A stretch of DNA of 11,780 nucleotides from an uncultured Desulfovibrio sp. (lineage in GTDB: Bacteria; Desulfobacterota; Desulfovibrionia; Desulfovibrionales; Desulfovibrionaceae): NCBI GenBank assembly GCA_946490455.1, contig CAMLXE010000029.1, positions 1 to 11,780 of the forward strand. Direction: 5' to 3'. The translations under genes were made by a program, and so were the position numbers. The first letter of the stretch is position 1. Every line of letters begins with the position of its first letter. Under the pieces are notes generated by a model that was not told the origin of the DNA, did not search any database, and worked only from the letters and a program-made list of their open reading frames with translations. Below, one piece after another: positions 5,320-11,780 of this stretch.

Positions 5320-7722
5320 ATGAAGCATGTTCTTGTCCGTCGGGATTTGCTCGAACTGGAGCAGCGATTGTGTGCAGAGCTTGGTCGTGTTCTGCCTTTT
5401 GAATCTCATGCGGTCTATTTCCCTCAGGATGTTCGGACATTGGATCCGGAATGGTTGCCGGAAGAGAACAAGCTGCTTTTGCCTCTTGTCTTACGGGAAG
5501 AGCTGCTTGGCATTTTTATGGTCAGAATTTCTGATGCAGAGCGCGTTGAGGCGCTTCTGCCGTCTTTGCCCGGCATTGCTGCCCTGTGCCTTGAAAATCT
5601 TGAATTGTACAAGCTCGGTCGGTTGGATTCTCTGACCGGACTGGCAACTCGACATGTTTTGCTGGAGCGTCTGTTGCAGGAAACGGAAAACATTCGCTCG
5701 TCTTTTGCCCGCAGCTTGGGCGGAGGGGATGATTCACATCCCTTCAGTGGCAGCATGGGATTGATTGTTATCAATTTTGATGGGTTGCGTGAAGTTGCCC
5801 GCAGCACAAGCTTTGGCTTTTCAGATAATCTGGTTGCCCTTTTGGCCAGGACTTTTACAGAATGCCTGCCGGAACAGGTTGTTGGCGCCAGAACCAGTGA
5901 CTGTTCCTTTGCTGCTTTTGTTCCGGGGGCATCCAGACAGGAATGTGAGTCTCTGGCTGCGGACATGGTACGCAGACTGGATCAGGTTCGTCTATCAGAT
6001 CCTTTGAGCGGGCGCAGGTTCGGTCTTATGACGTGTGCCGGGTATGCGCTCTATCCTCAGGATATGGATGGAGTTCGGCAGAGAAATATTGAGGAACAGC
6101 CACGGATTTTGCTGAACAAGGCTGCCCTCGCAGCCGAGGTAGCCAGAACAAGACCGGAAGGCTTACAGACTGTGCGGGTAATGGGCTATGGTCGTCTGCT
6201 GCTTGAAGGGGGTTGTGTTAGACAGGTTTTTCCCTTCTCGCGGGTTTTGACCAGCCTTGGGCATGCGGTAGGTGCAAGAGAAGGACAGCGGTTTTCAGTA
6301 TGGTCCATCAACTATTCCGTACGTGGTCAGGACGAAGGAGAAAGGCTTCATCCCCTGTACAAGGGGGAAATCGTTTTGCTGGAAGTACGGGAGGTTGATT
6401 CCATTGCGGAGATTCTGCACCTTGGAGATCCCGCATGGCCACTTGAGCCGGGAGATGCACTGACGCTTCTCCCTGAGGAGCGGGGTCTGCCTCTTCAGGA
6501 TGGTGAGACAGATGGCGTTTCTCATCGGCCAGACCCTCTGACCGGTCTCTTGCGGCATGGAGATTTTCTGGCCCGGTTGACACAGCAGTGGGCCAGCCAT
6601 GAACGTTTTTGTCTGGTTCTGCTGCATGTGGATATGCTCCCGGAAAAAGAAGATTCTTCTGTTTATCCGGCAGAGCAGTCTGAGCACCGTATGGCGCAGA
6701 TTGCAGAATTGTGTCGTGAGACCTTTGCCGAGATGAAAGATACTACGGTGTTTGGAGGACGTTTTGGTCTGAATAGCCTGATCTTTTGCCATTCGGAACA
6801 GGATGTGGACACCCTGAAAGCGCATTATGAAACGCTTTGCAGGCATATCGCCACCCATTTGAAGATTCGGGCAGGTGCGGGACTGGCGTATTGGCCGTTT
6901 TTGCATTTTCGTCCTTCGGATATGATCGAATGTGTCAGAAAGGCACTGGAATACGCGTTGCTCCTGCCTGAACCTCATGTAGGCCTGTTTGATTCATTGG
7001 CCATGAATATCAGTGCAGACAGGCGGCAGTCCAGAGGAGACCTGTTTGGAGCTATTGCAGAATACAAACTTGCTCTTCTTGCAGATGAGAACAATGCACT
7101 GGCCTGGAATTCTCTTGGCGTCTGCATGGCGACATTGGGGAAATACGCTGAAGCTCGTGGCCTCTTTGAAGAGGCCCTGAAGCGAGCCTCGGATGATCCC
7201 ATGATCGCATACAATCTTGGGGCAGTATGTCAGTCTCTGCATGATACTGAAGCTGCTGCGGCACATTTTGAAGCCTGTCTGAAGCTTGCTCCAGGTCATC
7301 TTTATGCAGAGGTTCGTCTCGGTCAGCTGGCCGAGGCTGCCGGGAATTTCCAGGAAGCACGTTCCCGTTATGAGAGCGCTGCAACGCTGGATACCGGAAG
7401 TGCCTTGCCCTTCCGCCATCTGGCGCGCCTTGCCCTTCATGAAGGCAGGCCGGAGCTTGCACGAGAATATCTGCATCAGGCGCTTCTGCGGAACCCGCGT
7501 GATGCCGCTGCATTAAGCCTTATGGCCGGGCTGTACCTGGATGGAGGGGAAGATCCGGAACTTGCAGAGTCTCTTGCCAGACAAAGTGTGGCAAGACGCC
7601 CGGATCATAGAAAGGGCTGGATTGTTCTGGCTCGGGCCCTGGAGGCACTGGGAAGAAAGGGTGAGGCACACGAGGCGCTGCTGAAGGCAGGAGGAAACGG
7701 AGCCTCTCTCCAGATTCAATAA
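5320..7722 (+). CDS. GAF-like/double degenerate GGDEF/TPR protein
   Basis: The 800-residue product has no signal peptide or membrane segment, so it is probably cytosolic. Residues 1-98 look GAF-like. A first GGDEF fold begins at D103 (DSLTGLATR) and runs to about 265. Residues about 300-390 form a beta-rich linker (KGEIVLLEVREVDSIAEIL, then GDALTLL) that vaguely recalls FlgT-type barrels. A second GGDEF fold begins at D405 (DPLTGLL) and runs to about 560. TPR-like helices fill 570-795, about six units. Both GGDEF signatures are lost: RTSDCSF (191-197) and RFGLNSL (481-487) sit where R-Y-GGDEF is expected. The metal-binding DxD is also altered (INFD and LHVD), so cyclase activity is unlikely. 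A role as a c-di-GMP- or nucleotide-sensing scaffold is inference. GGGGA at 5307-5311 supports the ATG at 5320. It follows hisF by 74 bases. Confidence 0.82.
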   Translation: MKHVLVRRDLLELEQRLCAELGRVLPFESHAVYFPQDVRTLDPEWLPEENKLLLPLVLREELLGIFMVRISDAERVEALLPSLPGIAALCLENLELYKLGRLDSLTGLATRHVLLERLLQETENIRSSFARSLGGGDDSHPFSGSMGLIVINFDGLREVARSTSFGFSDNLVALLARTFTECLPEQVVGARTSDCSFAAFVPGASRQECESLAADMVRRLDQVRLSDPLSGRRFGLMTCAGYALYPQDMDGVRQRNIEEQPRILLNKAALAAEVARTRPEGLQTVRVMGYGRLLLEGGCVRQVFPFSRVLTSLGHAVGAREGQRFSVWSINYSVRGQDEGERLHPLYKGEIVLLEVREVDSIAEILHLGDPAWPLEPGDALTLLPEERGLPLQDGETDGVSHRPDPLTGLLRHGDFLARLTQQWASHERFCLVLLHVDMLPEKEDSSVYPAEQSEHRMAQIAELCRETFAEMKDTTVFGGRFGLNSLIFCHSEQDVDTLKAHYETLCRHIATHLKIRAGAGLAYWPFLHFRPSDMIECVRKALEYALLLPEPHVGLFDSLAMNISADRRQSRGDLFGAIAEYKLALLADENNALAWNSLGVCMATLGKYAEARGLFEEALKRASDDPMIAYNLGAVCQSLHDTEAAAAHFEACLKLAPGHLYAEVRLGQLAEAAGNFQEARSRYESAATLDTGSALPFRHLARLALHEGRPELAREYLHQALLRNPRDAAALSLMAGLYLDGGEDPELAESLARQSVARRPDHRKGWIVLARALEALGRKGEAHEALLKAGGNGASLQIQ

Positions 7723-7735
7723 TTCTGTGGCGTAA

Positions 7736-7846
7736 GGACTCATTGAAGAAACGGCAGGAGTTGCCCTGCCGAAAGACAGCTGCCCTTTTCGGAGGGAATA
7801 TTTGTTGACAGGACAGGCTTGTGACCTGTCCTGAGTCCATCACAAG
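7736..7846. repeat. Nested hairpins with alternative pairing; possible minus-strand terminator
   Basis: The convergent gap between the GGDEF/TPR gene and the thioesterase gene holds two strong stems. One is 7752-7758 with 7765-7771 (CGGCAGG/CCTGCCG). The other is 7809-7817 with 7825-7833 (CAGGACAGG/CCTGTCCTG). Both are enclosed by GGACTCA (7736-7742) and TGAGTCC (7832-7838). The loop of the second stem, CTTGTGA (7818-7824), is complementary to TCACAAG (7840-7846), so a pseudoknot or alternative fold is possible. Read on the minus strand, the first stem is followed by TTTCTTC and could terminate the thioesterase transcript about 140 bases past its stop codon. Neither stem has a T-run on the plus strand. 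Confidence 0.5.
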
Positions 7847-7911
7847 TGGCGTGACCTTTTCAGGAGACTGCTGTAATTTTCAGCAATGCTCTGAGAGTCT
7901 GTATTTTAGTC

Positions 7912-8319
7912 TCATGGGAAAAGAGGCGTGTCGAGCCTGTAGCCGCTTATCATGGCTGCAGCGATGCACTTGCCGTCACCATCAAAAATTTCAACAGAAT
8001 AGGTGGCCAGTCTGTGCCCGCCATTGATGATTTTGCCTTCAGCGACAAGTGGGCCTCGTTTTGCTCCCTTAATGAAGGAAATATTGGCATTGGTACTGAC
8101 CATTACCTTTTCCTGCCCATAGTTTGCCGCTGTGGAAAAGGCCATGTCGGCCAGGGTAAACAGTGCGCCTCCGTGGGGAACGCCTACAGAATTCATGATG
8201 GATTCCTTATAGGGAAGGCACACCTTGCTGTAGCCTGGGCGGGCTTCAATAATTTCCACGCCTGTAATCTCGGCATATTTGTCGTCATGTTCAAGTTTCT
8301 TTTTCAGTGCTTCAAGCAT
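7912..8319 (-). CDS. PaaI-like hotdog-fold thioesterase
   Basis: The 135-residue product is a single hotdog domain of the PaaI/YdiI type, which hydrolyses acyl-CoA thioesters (aryl-acetyl or other acyl groups). The signature is clear: N43, then PHGGALFTLADMAFSTAAN with H49-G50-G51 and the acidic residue D58, followed by the strand NANISFIKGAKRG. The cellular substrate is unknown. A longer frame begins at 8373, but ATG at 8319 is preferred because GGAGA (8329-8325) lies five bases upstream and MLEALKKKLEHD matches the usual start of the family. It is transcribed convergently with the GGDEF/TPR gene and divergently from the CDP-sugar operon. With no functional partner on its strand it looks like a stand-alone housekeeping gene. 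Confidence 0.87.
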   Translation of the reverse strand: MLEALKKKLEHDDKYAEITGVEIIEARPGYSKVCLPYKESIMNSVGVPHGGALFTLADMAFSTAANYGQEKVMVSTNANISFIKGAKRGPLVAEGKIINGGHRLATYSVEIFDGDGKCIAAAMISGYRLDTPLFP

Positions 8320-8463
8320 GTGATTCTCCAGTTTTGTTATCCCACCGGGATATGGGCGGTTCGGGGGATTCACCTTTATGACGGGTTTTGCTAGACTGCC
8401 AGCATTCTGACGTGTGCAAAAGCGGCCCAGACAGTTTTATATTCGGAACAATGAGGCAAGTCC

Positions 8464-9246
8464 ATGAAAGTAATTATCCTGTGTGGCGGTAAGGGAACCC
8501 GGTTGCGTGAAGAAACCGAGTTCAAGCCCAAGCCGATGGTGGAAATCGGTGGACGTCCCGTGCTGTGGCATATCATGTCCATGTATGCGCATTATGGCCA
8601 CAAGGACTTTGTTCTGCCCCTTGGGTACAAGGGGGAAGTTATCAAACAGTATTTCCATGACTATCGGATGCGTAATGCCGATTTTTCCGTGGATCTCTCG
8701 ACTGGAGAAACAACCTACTACCCCACGGCTCAGGTTACTGACTGGCGTGTAACCATGTCCGATACGGGGCAGGAGACACTTAAGGGAGCACGCATCAAGC
8801 GAATCGCGCATCACATTGATACGGAACGTTTCATGGTCACATATGGTGATGGCGTTTCCGATATTGATATTGATGCACTGGTTGATTTCCATATCCGTTC
8901 GGGCAAAATTGGTACATTTACGGGTGTGCGCATGCCTTCCCGTTTTGGTGCCGTGAAGACGGATGATCAGGGAAATATCCTGTCCTGGCAGGAAAAGCCC
9001 ATGCTTGATGAATATATCAACTGTGGTTTCTTCGTATTCAAGAGGGAGTTCCTTGACTATCTGTCTGAAGACGAATCCTGTGATCTTGAAAAGGAACCCT
9101 TGGAAAGACTGGCGGCCGAAGGCCAGCTCTCCATGTATCGGCATACCGGCTTCTGGCAGTGTATGGATACGTTGCGCGATGCACAGGCTCTCAATGCACT
9201 CTGGAACAAGGGAGATGCTCCCTGGGTACACCGGTCACCCCGGTAA
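8464..9246 (+). CDS. rfbF: Glucose-1-phosphate cytidylyltransferase
   Basis: The 260-residue product makes CDP-glucose from CTP and glucose-1-phosphate, the entry step to CDP-linked 6-deoxysugars of O-antigen. The nucleotidyltransferase signature is at the N-terminus (LCGGKGTRL, 6-14, then KPKPMVEIGG). YGDGVSDID carries the metal-binding D129 and D133. The sequence from TDWRVTMSDTG through INCGFFVF to GFWQCMDTLRD is characteristic of RfbF/DdhA rather than of the dTDP enzyme RmlA. The length is normal. GAGG at 8453-8456 lies seven bases before the ATG. The promoter must lie in 8320-8463; TATATT at 8438-8443 is a possible -10 with no good -35. The dehydratase gene follows after 17 bases, so this is the first gene of the operon. 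Confidence 0.95.
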   Translation: MKVIILCGGKGTRLREETEFKPKPMVEIGGRPVLWHIMSMYAHYGHKDFVLPLGYKGEVIKQYFHDYRMRNADFSVDLSTGETTYYPTAQVTDWRVTMSDTGQETLKGARIKRIAHHIDTERFMVTYGDGVSDIDIDALVDFHIRSGKIGTFTGVRMPSRFGAVKTDDQGNILSWQEKPMLDEYINCGFFVFKREFLDYLSEDESCDLEKEPLERLAAEGQLSMYRHTGFWQCMDTLRDAQALNALWNKGDAPWVHRSPR

Positions 9247-9263
9247 TGGGATAAGGAAAAAGT

Positions 9264-10427
9264 ATGTTCGGTCATATTTATGAGGGGCGTCGAGTCCTTG
9301 TCACGGGGCATACGGGTTTCAAGGGATCGTGGCTGACGGCATGGTTGCTGAAACTGGGTGCCGAAGTCGCAGGTTTTTCTGATGGTGTCCCTACGAACCC
9401 TTCCCATTTTGAAGTAATCGGACTCGCCAACCGTATCCGAGACTATCGTGGAGATGTGCGTGACCGCAAGGCGCTTATCGCCGTCATGCAGGATTTTCAG
9501 CCGGAAATAGTTTTTCATCTTGCTGCGCAGGCGCTGGTACGGGCGTCGTATGAAAATCCTGCCGCTACCATTGAAATCAATGCAATGGGAACACTCAACA
9601 TGCTTGAGGCGGTGCGTGTAACGCCGTCTGTTCAGGCTGTGGTATCCATTACCAGTGACAAGGCGTACCGTAACGACGAATGGGTATGGGGTTACCGGGA
9701 AACGGATCATCTGGGCGGCTATGATCCCTACAGTGCATCCAAGGGATGCGCCGAAATCATTGCACATTCCTATTTCAAGTCGTTTTTCTCCGGAGATGAC
9801 ACCCCGTTTTGCGCAACAACCCGGGCTGGAAATGTCATAGGCGGGGGAGACTGGGCCACCGACCGGATTGTACCCGACTGCGCCAGAGCCTGGAGTACGG
9901 GAAAACCCGTGGAAATTCGAAGCCCGTATGCGACACGTCCCTGGCAGCATGTTCTTGAGCCTCTTTCTGGTTATCTCTGGCTGGGGGCAAAACTTTTTGC
10001 GGCACGAAAGGGTGCCGGAGCGGGGCAGGCCAGCTGTGCAGGCGGCTGCATGGATGGATTCCATCTGGATGGAGAGGCCTTCAACTTTGGTCCGTCTTCT
10101 GACGTAAGCCGGACTGTAGGGGACGTGGTTCGCTCTCTGGAGGGCTACTGGAAGGGCTTTTCCAGTACGATGGATCTGGCGGGACACGCGGGAATGAAGG
10201 AATGCACCTTGCTCAAGCTGTGCTGCGACAAGGCACTCGCCTGTCTGAACTGGCGTGCAACGCTGGATTTCGACATGACAATGCGATTTACGGCTGTCTG
10301 GTATGAGGCCTTTTATGAACAGAAGGCCGAAGGAATGTATGCTGTGACACAGGGGCAGATTGACGAATACTGTCGTCAGGCTGTCAGACTGCAGCTGCCA
10401 TGGAGTTCCGATGAAATCCGTTATTGA
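9264..10427 (+). CDS. rfbG: CDP-glucose 4,6-dehydratase
   Basis: The 387-residue product is an extended short-chain dehydrogenase/reductase that converts CDP-glucose to CDP-4-keto-6-deoxyglucose with bound NAD+. The Rossmann motif VTGHTGFKGSW is at 13-23, SITSDKAYRN marks the catalytic Thr/Asp/Lys region, and Y156 and K160 form the YxxxK pair (YSASK). WQHVLEPLSGYLWL and FNFGP are typical of RfbG/DdhB. It is somewhat longer than the usual 355-360 residues. The extra length appears mostly as a Gly/Ala/Cys-rich insertion at about 248-270 (GAGAGQASCAGGC), where relatives have a short loop. AAGGA at 9253-9257 is six bases before the ATG. The next gene overlaps its last 17 bases, so the two are translationally coupled. 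Confidence 0.94.
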   Translation: MFGHIYEGRRVLVTGHTGFKGSWLTAWLLKLGAEVAGFSDGVPTNPSHFEVIGLANRIRDYRGDVRDRKALIAVMQDFQPEIVFHLAAQALVRASYENPAATIEINAMGTLNMLEAVRVTPSVQAVVSITSDKAYRNDEWVWGYRETDHLGGYDPYSASKGCAEIIAHSYFKSFFSGDDTPFCATTRAGNVIGGGDWATDRIVPDCARAWSTGKPVEIRSPYATRPWQHVLEPLSGYLWLGAKLFAARKGAGAGQASCAGGCMDGFHLDGEAFNFGPSSDVSRTVGDVVRSLEGYWKGFSSTMDLAGHAGMKECTLLKLCCDKALACLNWRATLDFDMTMRFTAVWYEAFYEQKAEGMYAVTQGQIDEYCRQAVRLQLPWSSDEIRY

Positions 10428-10857
10428 GGGCGTTGAAGTACAGGATTTGCGTATTATCCCTACAGAGGGTGGGCCTGTACTGCACATGCTTCGGGCTGAT
10501 TCACCATTGTTTCGCTCCTTTGGTGAACTGTATTTTTCTGAAGTGGAACCGGGGCATATCAAGGCGTGGAAACGGCATTCTCGGCAGACTCAGCATTTTG
10601 CTGTCCCCGTGGGAATGCTTAAGATCGTTTTGTATGACGATCGGGCTGACTCGACGAGTCGTGGTACCGTGATGGAACTTGTTCTGGGACGTCCCGAAGA
10701 GTATCGCCTTTTGTGTATCCCGCCTCGAGTCTGGTATGGATTTACGGCATTGGGAGATCAATCGGCCCTGATTTGCAACTGTACGGATATCCCCCATGAC
10801 CCAAACGAAGGGGAACGCCGCCCTCTTGATACGGACGAGATCCCCTATCACTGGTAA
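10411..10857 (+). CDS. Short RmlC-type (dTDP-4-dehydrorhamnose 3,5-epimerase-like) sugar epimerase
   Basis: The 148-residue product is a compact cupin resembling the short branch of the RmlC family, which epimerises C3 and/or C5 of nucleotide-bound 4-keto-6-deoxysugars. Seen: GHIKAWKRHSRQTQHF (H56 or H62 as candidate catalytic base), the central barrel strands GMLKIVLYDDR, IPPRVWYGF, and the terminal NCTDIPHDPNE and IPYHW typical of the family. It is shorter than classical RmlC (about 180). Placed after RfbF and RfbG, its substrate is probably CDP-4-keto-6-deoxyglucose or a derivative. An AscE-like C5-epimerase or an FdtA/QdtA-like 3,4-ketoisomerase are alternatives, the latter less likely from sequence. 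ATG at 10411 has GGAG at 10402-10405. The upstream in-frame start near 10360 would deepen the overlap with rfbG and is rejected. Confidence 0.75.
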   Translation: MKSVIEGVEVQDLRIIPTEGGPVLHMLRADSPLFRSFGELYFSEVEPGHIKAWKRHSRQTQHFAVPVGMLKIVLYDDRADSTSRGTVMELVLGRPEEYRLLCIPPRVWYGFTALGDQSALICNCTDIPHDPNEGERRPLDTDEIPYHW

Positions 10858-10867
10858 TTTTATTGAT

Positions 10868-10892
10868 AAAGGCAGGTTTTTCCTGCCTTTTT
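10868..10892 (+). terminator. Intrinsic terminator or attenuator inside the CDP-sugar operon
   Basis: A perfect 9-bp stem (AAAGGCAGG with CCTGCCTTT) closes a T5 loop and runs into a T-tract (10888-10892). It lies 10 bases after the epimerase stop codon and 18 bases before the aminotransferase start. The remaining space is too short for a full promoter, so the downstream gene must rely on read-through, processive antitermination, or a promoter inside the epimerase gene. Confidence 0.8.
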
Positions 10893-10910
10893 CTGAAAGG
10901 ACGTATAATC

Positions 10911-11780
10911 ATGATGAGACTTTCTCGTTCCATCGTTGGTGAGGCTGAAGCCGAATCCGTGCGTAGAATCATCTGTGAAGATGGCTATCTGGGAATGGGA
11001 TCGGAAGTACAGCGGTTTGAAGCCGAACTTGCTGACTATCTTGGTGTGCCAGCTTCCTGGGTCATTTCCACAAACTCCGGCACAGCCGCACTGCATCTTG
11101 CGGTTGAAGGTCTGCTGGGCCATGGCAGTGGTGCTGAGGTTCTTGTTCCGTCACTGACTTTTGTTGCATCATTTCAGGCTATAGGAAGCGCAGGGGCTGT
11201 TCCTGTGGCGTGTGATGTACGCGAGGATACGGGAACCATTGATCTGGATGACGCCGCCCGGCGCATCACTCCCAGAACCAGAGCCATCATGCCGGTCCAC
11301 TATGCAAGCAATCCTGTGAATCTTGATGGCGTATACGCCTTTGCCAGAGAACACGGGCTGCGGGTCATCGAAGATGCCGCACATGCCTTTGGTTGCCTGT
11401 ACAAGGGGAAAAAGGTCGGCAGTTTTGGTGATGTGGCCTGTTTCAGTTTTGATGGAATCAAAAATATTACCTGCGGAGAGGGCGGCTGTATCATTACTGC
11501 CGATCAGTCCGTGGCTGATATGGCCAGAGATGGCCGTCTCCTGTCTGTGGAAAAGGATACAGAAAAACGTTTTTCGGGCCAGAGAAGCTGGGATTTTGAT
11601 GTCAAACGGCAGGGTTGGCGGTATCACATGAGCAATATCATGGCTGCCATAGGTCGTGTGCAGCTCGGTCGTCTTGATGGTGAATTTGCTCCCAGACGTC
11701 GTGAACTTGCAGATCTCTATCGTGAACGTCTCGTTCAGGTTCCGGATGTTGCACTGCTCGCACAGGAGCCGGATGCCTGG
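10911..11780 (+). CDS. DegT/DnrJ/EryC1/StrS (ArnB-type) sugar aminotransferase, 3' truncated by window end
   Basis: The first 290 residues are present; relatives have about 370-400. It is a PLP-dependent nucleotide-sugar aminotransferase, normally using glutamate to aminate a keto group on a nucleotide-linked deoxysugar. Visible features are STNSGTAALHLA (phosphate/PLP loop), VIEDAAHAFG with D155 contacting the pyridine nitrogen, and FSFDGIKNITCGEGG with the Schiff-base lysine K184. RfbH/ColD-type dehydratases have His there, so this is not the classical C3-dehydratase of CDP-3,6-dideoxyhexose synthesis. The closest recalled motif is ArnB (KNITCAEGG). By context the substrate is a CDP-4-keto-6-deoxyhexose, giving a 4-amino sugar; that is inference. 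AAAGGA at 10896-10901 supports ATG 10911 (10914 is also possible). A terminator hairpin lies directly upstream. Confidence 0.85.
   Translation, partial: MMRLSRSIVGEAEAESVRRIICEDGYLGMGSEVQRFEAELADYLGVPASWVISTNSGTAALHLAVEGLLGHGSGAEVLVPSLTFVASFQAIGSAGAVPVACDVREDTGTIDLDDAARRITPRTRAIMPVHYASNPVNLDGVYAFAREHGLRVIEDAAHAFGCLYKGKKVGSFGDVACFSFDGIKNITCGEGGCIITADQSVADMARDGRLLSVEKDTEKRFSGQRSWDFDVKRQGWRYHMSNIMAAIGRVQLGRLDGEFAPRRRELADLYRERLVQVPDVALLAQEPDAW

Noticed and set aside
6295..6978. 227-residue minus-strand frame
   Set aside because: It is a shadow of the GGDEF/TPR gene and has no domain signature.
8485..8492. GGCGGTAA, resembling the start of an RfaH ops element
   Set aside because: It lies inside rfbF and encodes part of the conserved CGGKGT nucleotide-binding loop, so the match is explained by coding constraint. 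It also departs from the ops core.
8437..9231. Open frame (264 residues) on the minus strand opposite rfbF
   Set aside because: It is a complete antisense shadow of a confidently identified gene with no family resemblance.
9057..10562. Long open frame (501 residues) on the minus strand opposite rfbG
   Set aside because: It lies antisense to the clearly identified rfbF end, rfbG and epimerase genes, has Ser/Arg-rich low-information sequence and no recognisable domain.
10911..11780. Identification of the last gene as rfbH (CDP-4-keto-6-deoxyglucose-3-dehydratase)
   Set aside because: The PLP lysine is present (K184) where RfbH/E1 has His, and the N-terminal extension of RfbH is missing.
1..11780. 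CRISPR array, insertion sequence, integrase, tRNA or rRNA
   Set aside because: No regularly spaced repeats, transposase or recombinase motifs, or tRNA/rRNA sequence were seen on either strand.

Overview
The window reads as chromosomal DNA from a Gram-negative anaerobe, most probably a Desulfovibrio-like member of the Desulfobacterota. This is inferred from the character of the HisH/HisF proteins, the two-GGDEF/TPR protein directly after hisF, a plausible sigma-54 promoter and the periplasmic RlpA-type protein. It rests on remembered family resemblance, not on a search. Genes are of roughly balanced base composition. The two largest gaps (about 2124-2476 and 3330-3560) are clearly AT-rich.

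Layout, left to right. (1) 84-2123: a possible sigma-54 promoter, an aldehyde dehydrogenase (163-1599) and an OsmC-family thiol peroxidase (1704-2123), probably co-transcribed as an aldehyde/peroxide detoxification pair. (2) 2099-2482: a run of about ten short inverted repeats between the converging osmC and rlpA-like genes, containing at least one credible intrinsic terminator. (3) 2477-3187, minus strand: an exported RlpA-like protein with a double-psi beta-barrel and a SPOR-like C-terminus. (4) 3188-3827: a long divergent, AT-rich, palindrome-containing gap with no convincing gene. (5) 3828-7722: hisH and hisF, translationally coupled, the two subunits of imidazole glycerol phosphate synthase, followed by an 800-residue protein with a GAF-like N-terminus, two degenerate GGDEF domains and a TPR tail. 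(6) 7723-7911: a convergent gap with nested and mutually exclusive hairpins. (7) 7912-8319, minus strand: a PaaI-like hotdog thioesterase. (8) 8464-11780: a CDP-6-deoxysugar operon: rfbF, rfbG, a short RmlC-type epimerase and a DegT/ArnB-type aminotransferase that runs off the window end.

The last block is the most interesting. RfbF and RfbG should make CDP-4-keto-6-deoxyglucose. In the classical 3,6-dideoxyhexose pathway the next enzyme is RfbH/E1, which has His in place of the PLP lysine. Here the next PLP enzyme keeps the lysine (K184), so the likely product is a CDP-linked amino-6-deoxyhexose, possibly C3/C5-epimerised first. A near-perfect intrinsic terminator sits between the epimerase and the aminotransferase, so expression of the amination step may be gated by read-through.

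No tRNA, rRNA, CRISPR array, insertion sequence or recombinase is visible. I do not see a clear-cut new defence or mobile system. The best candidates for something undescribed are the CDP-aminosugar gene combination, the hairpin array at 2099-2482 and the double-degenerate GGDEF/TPR protein.
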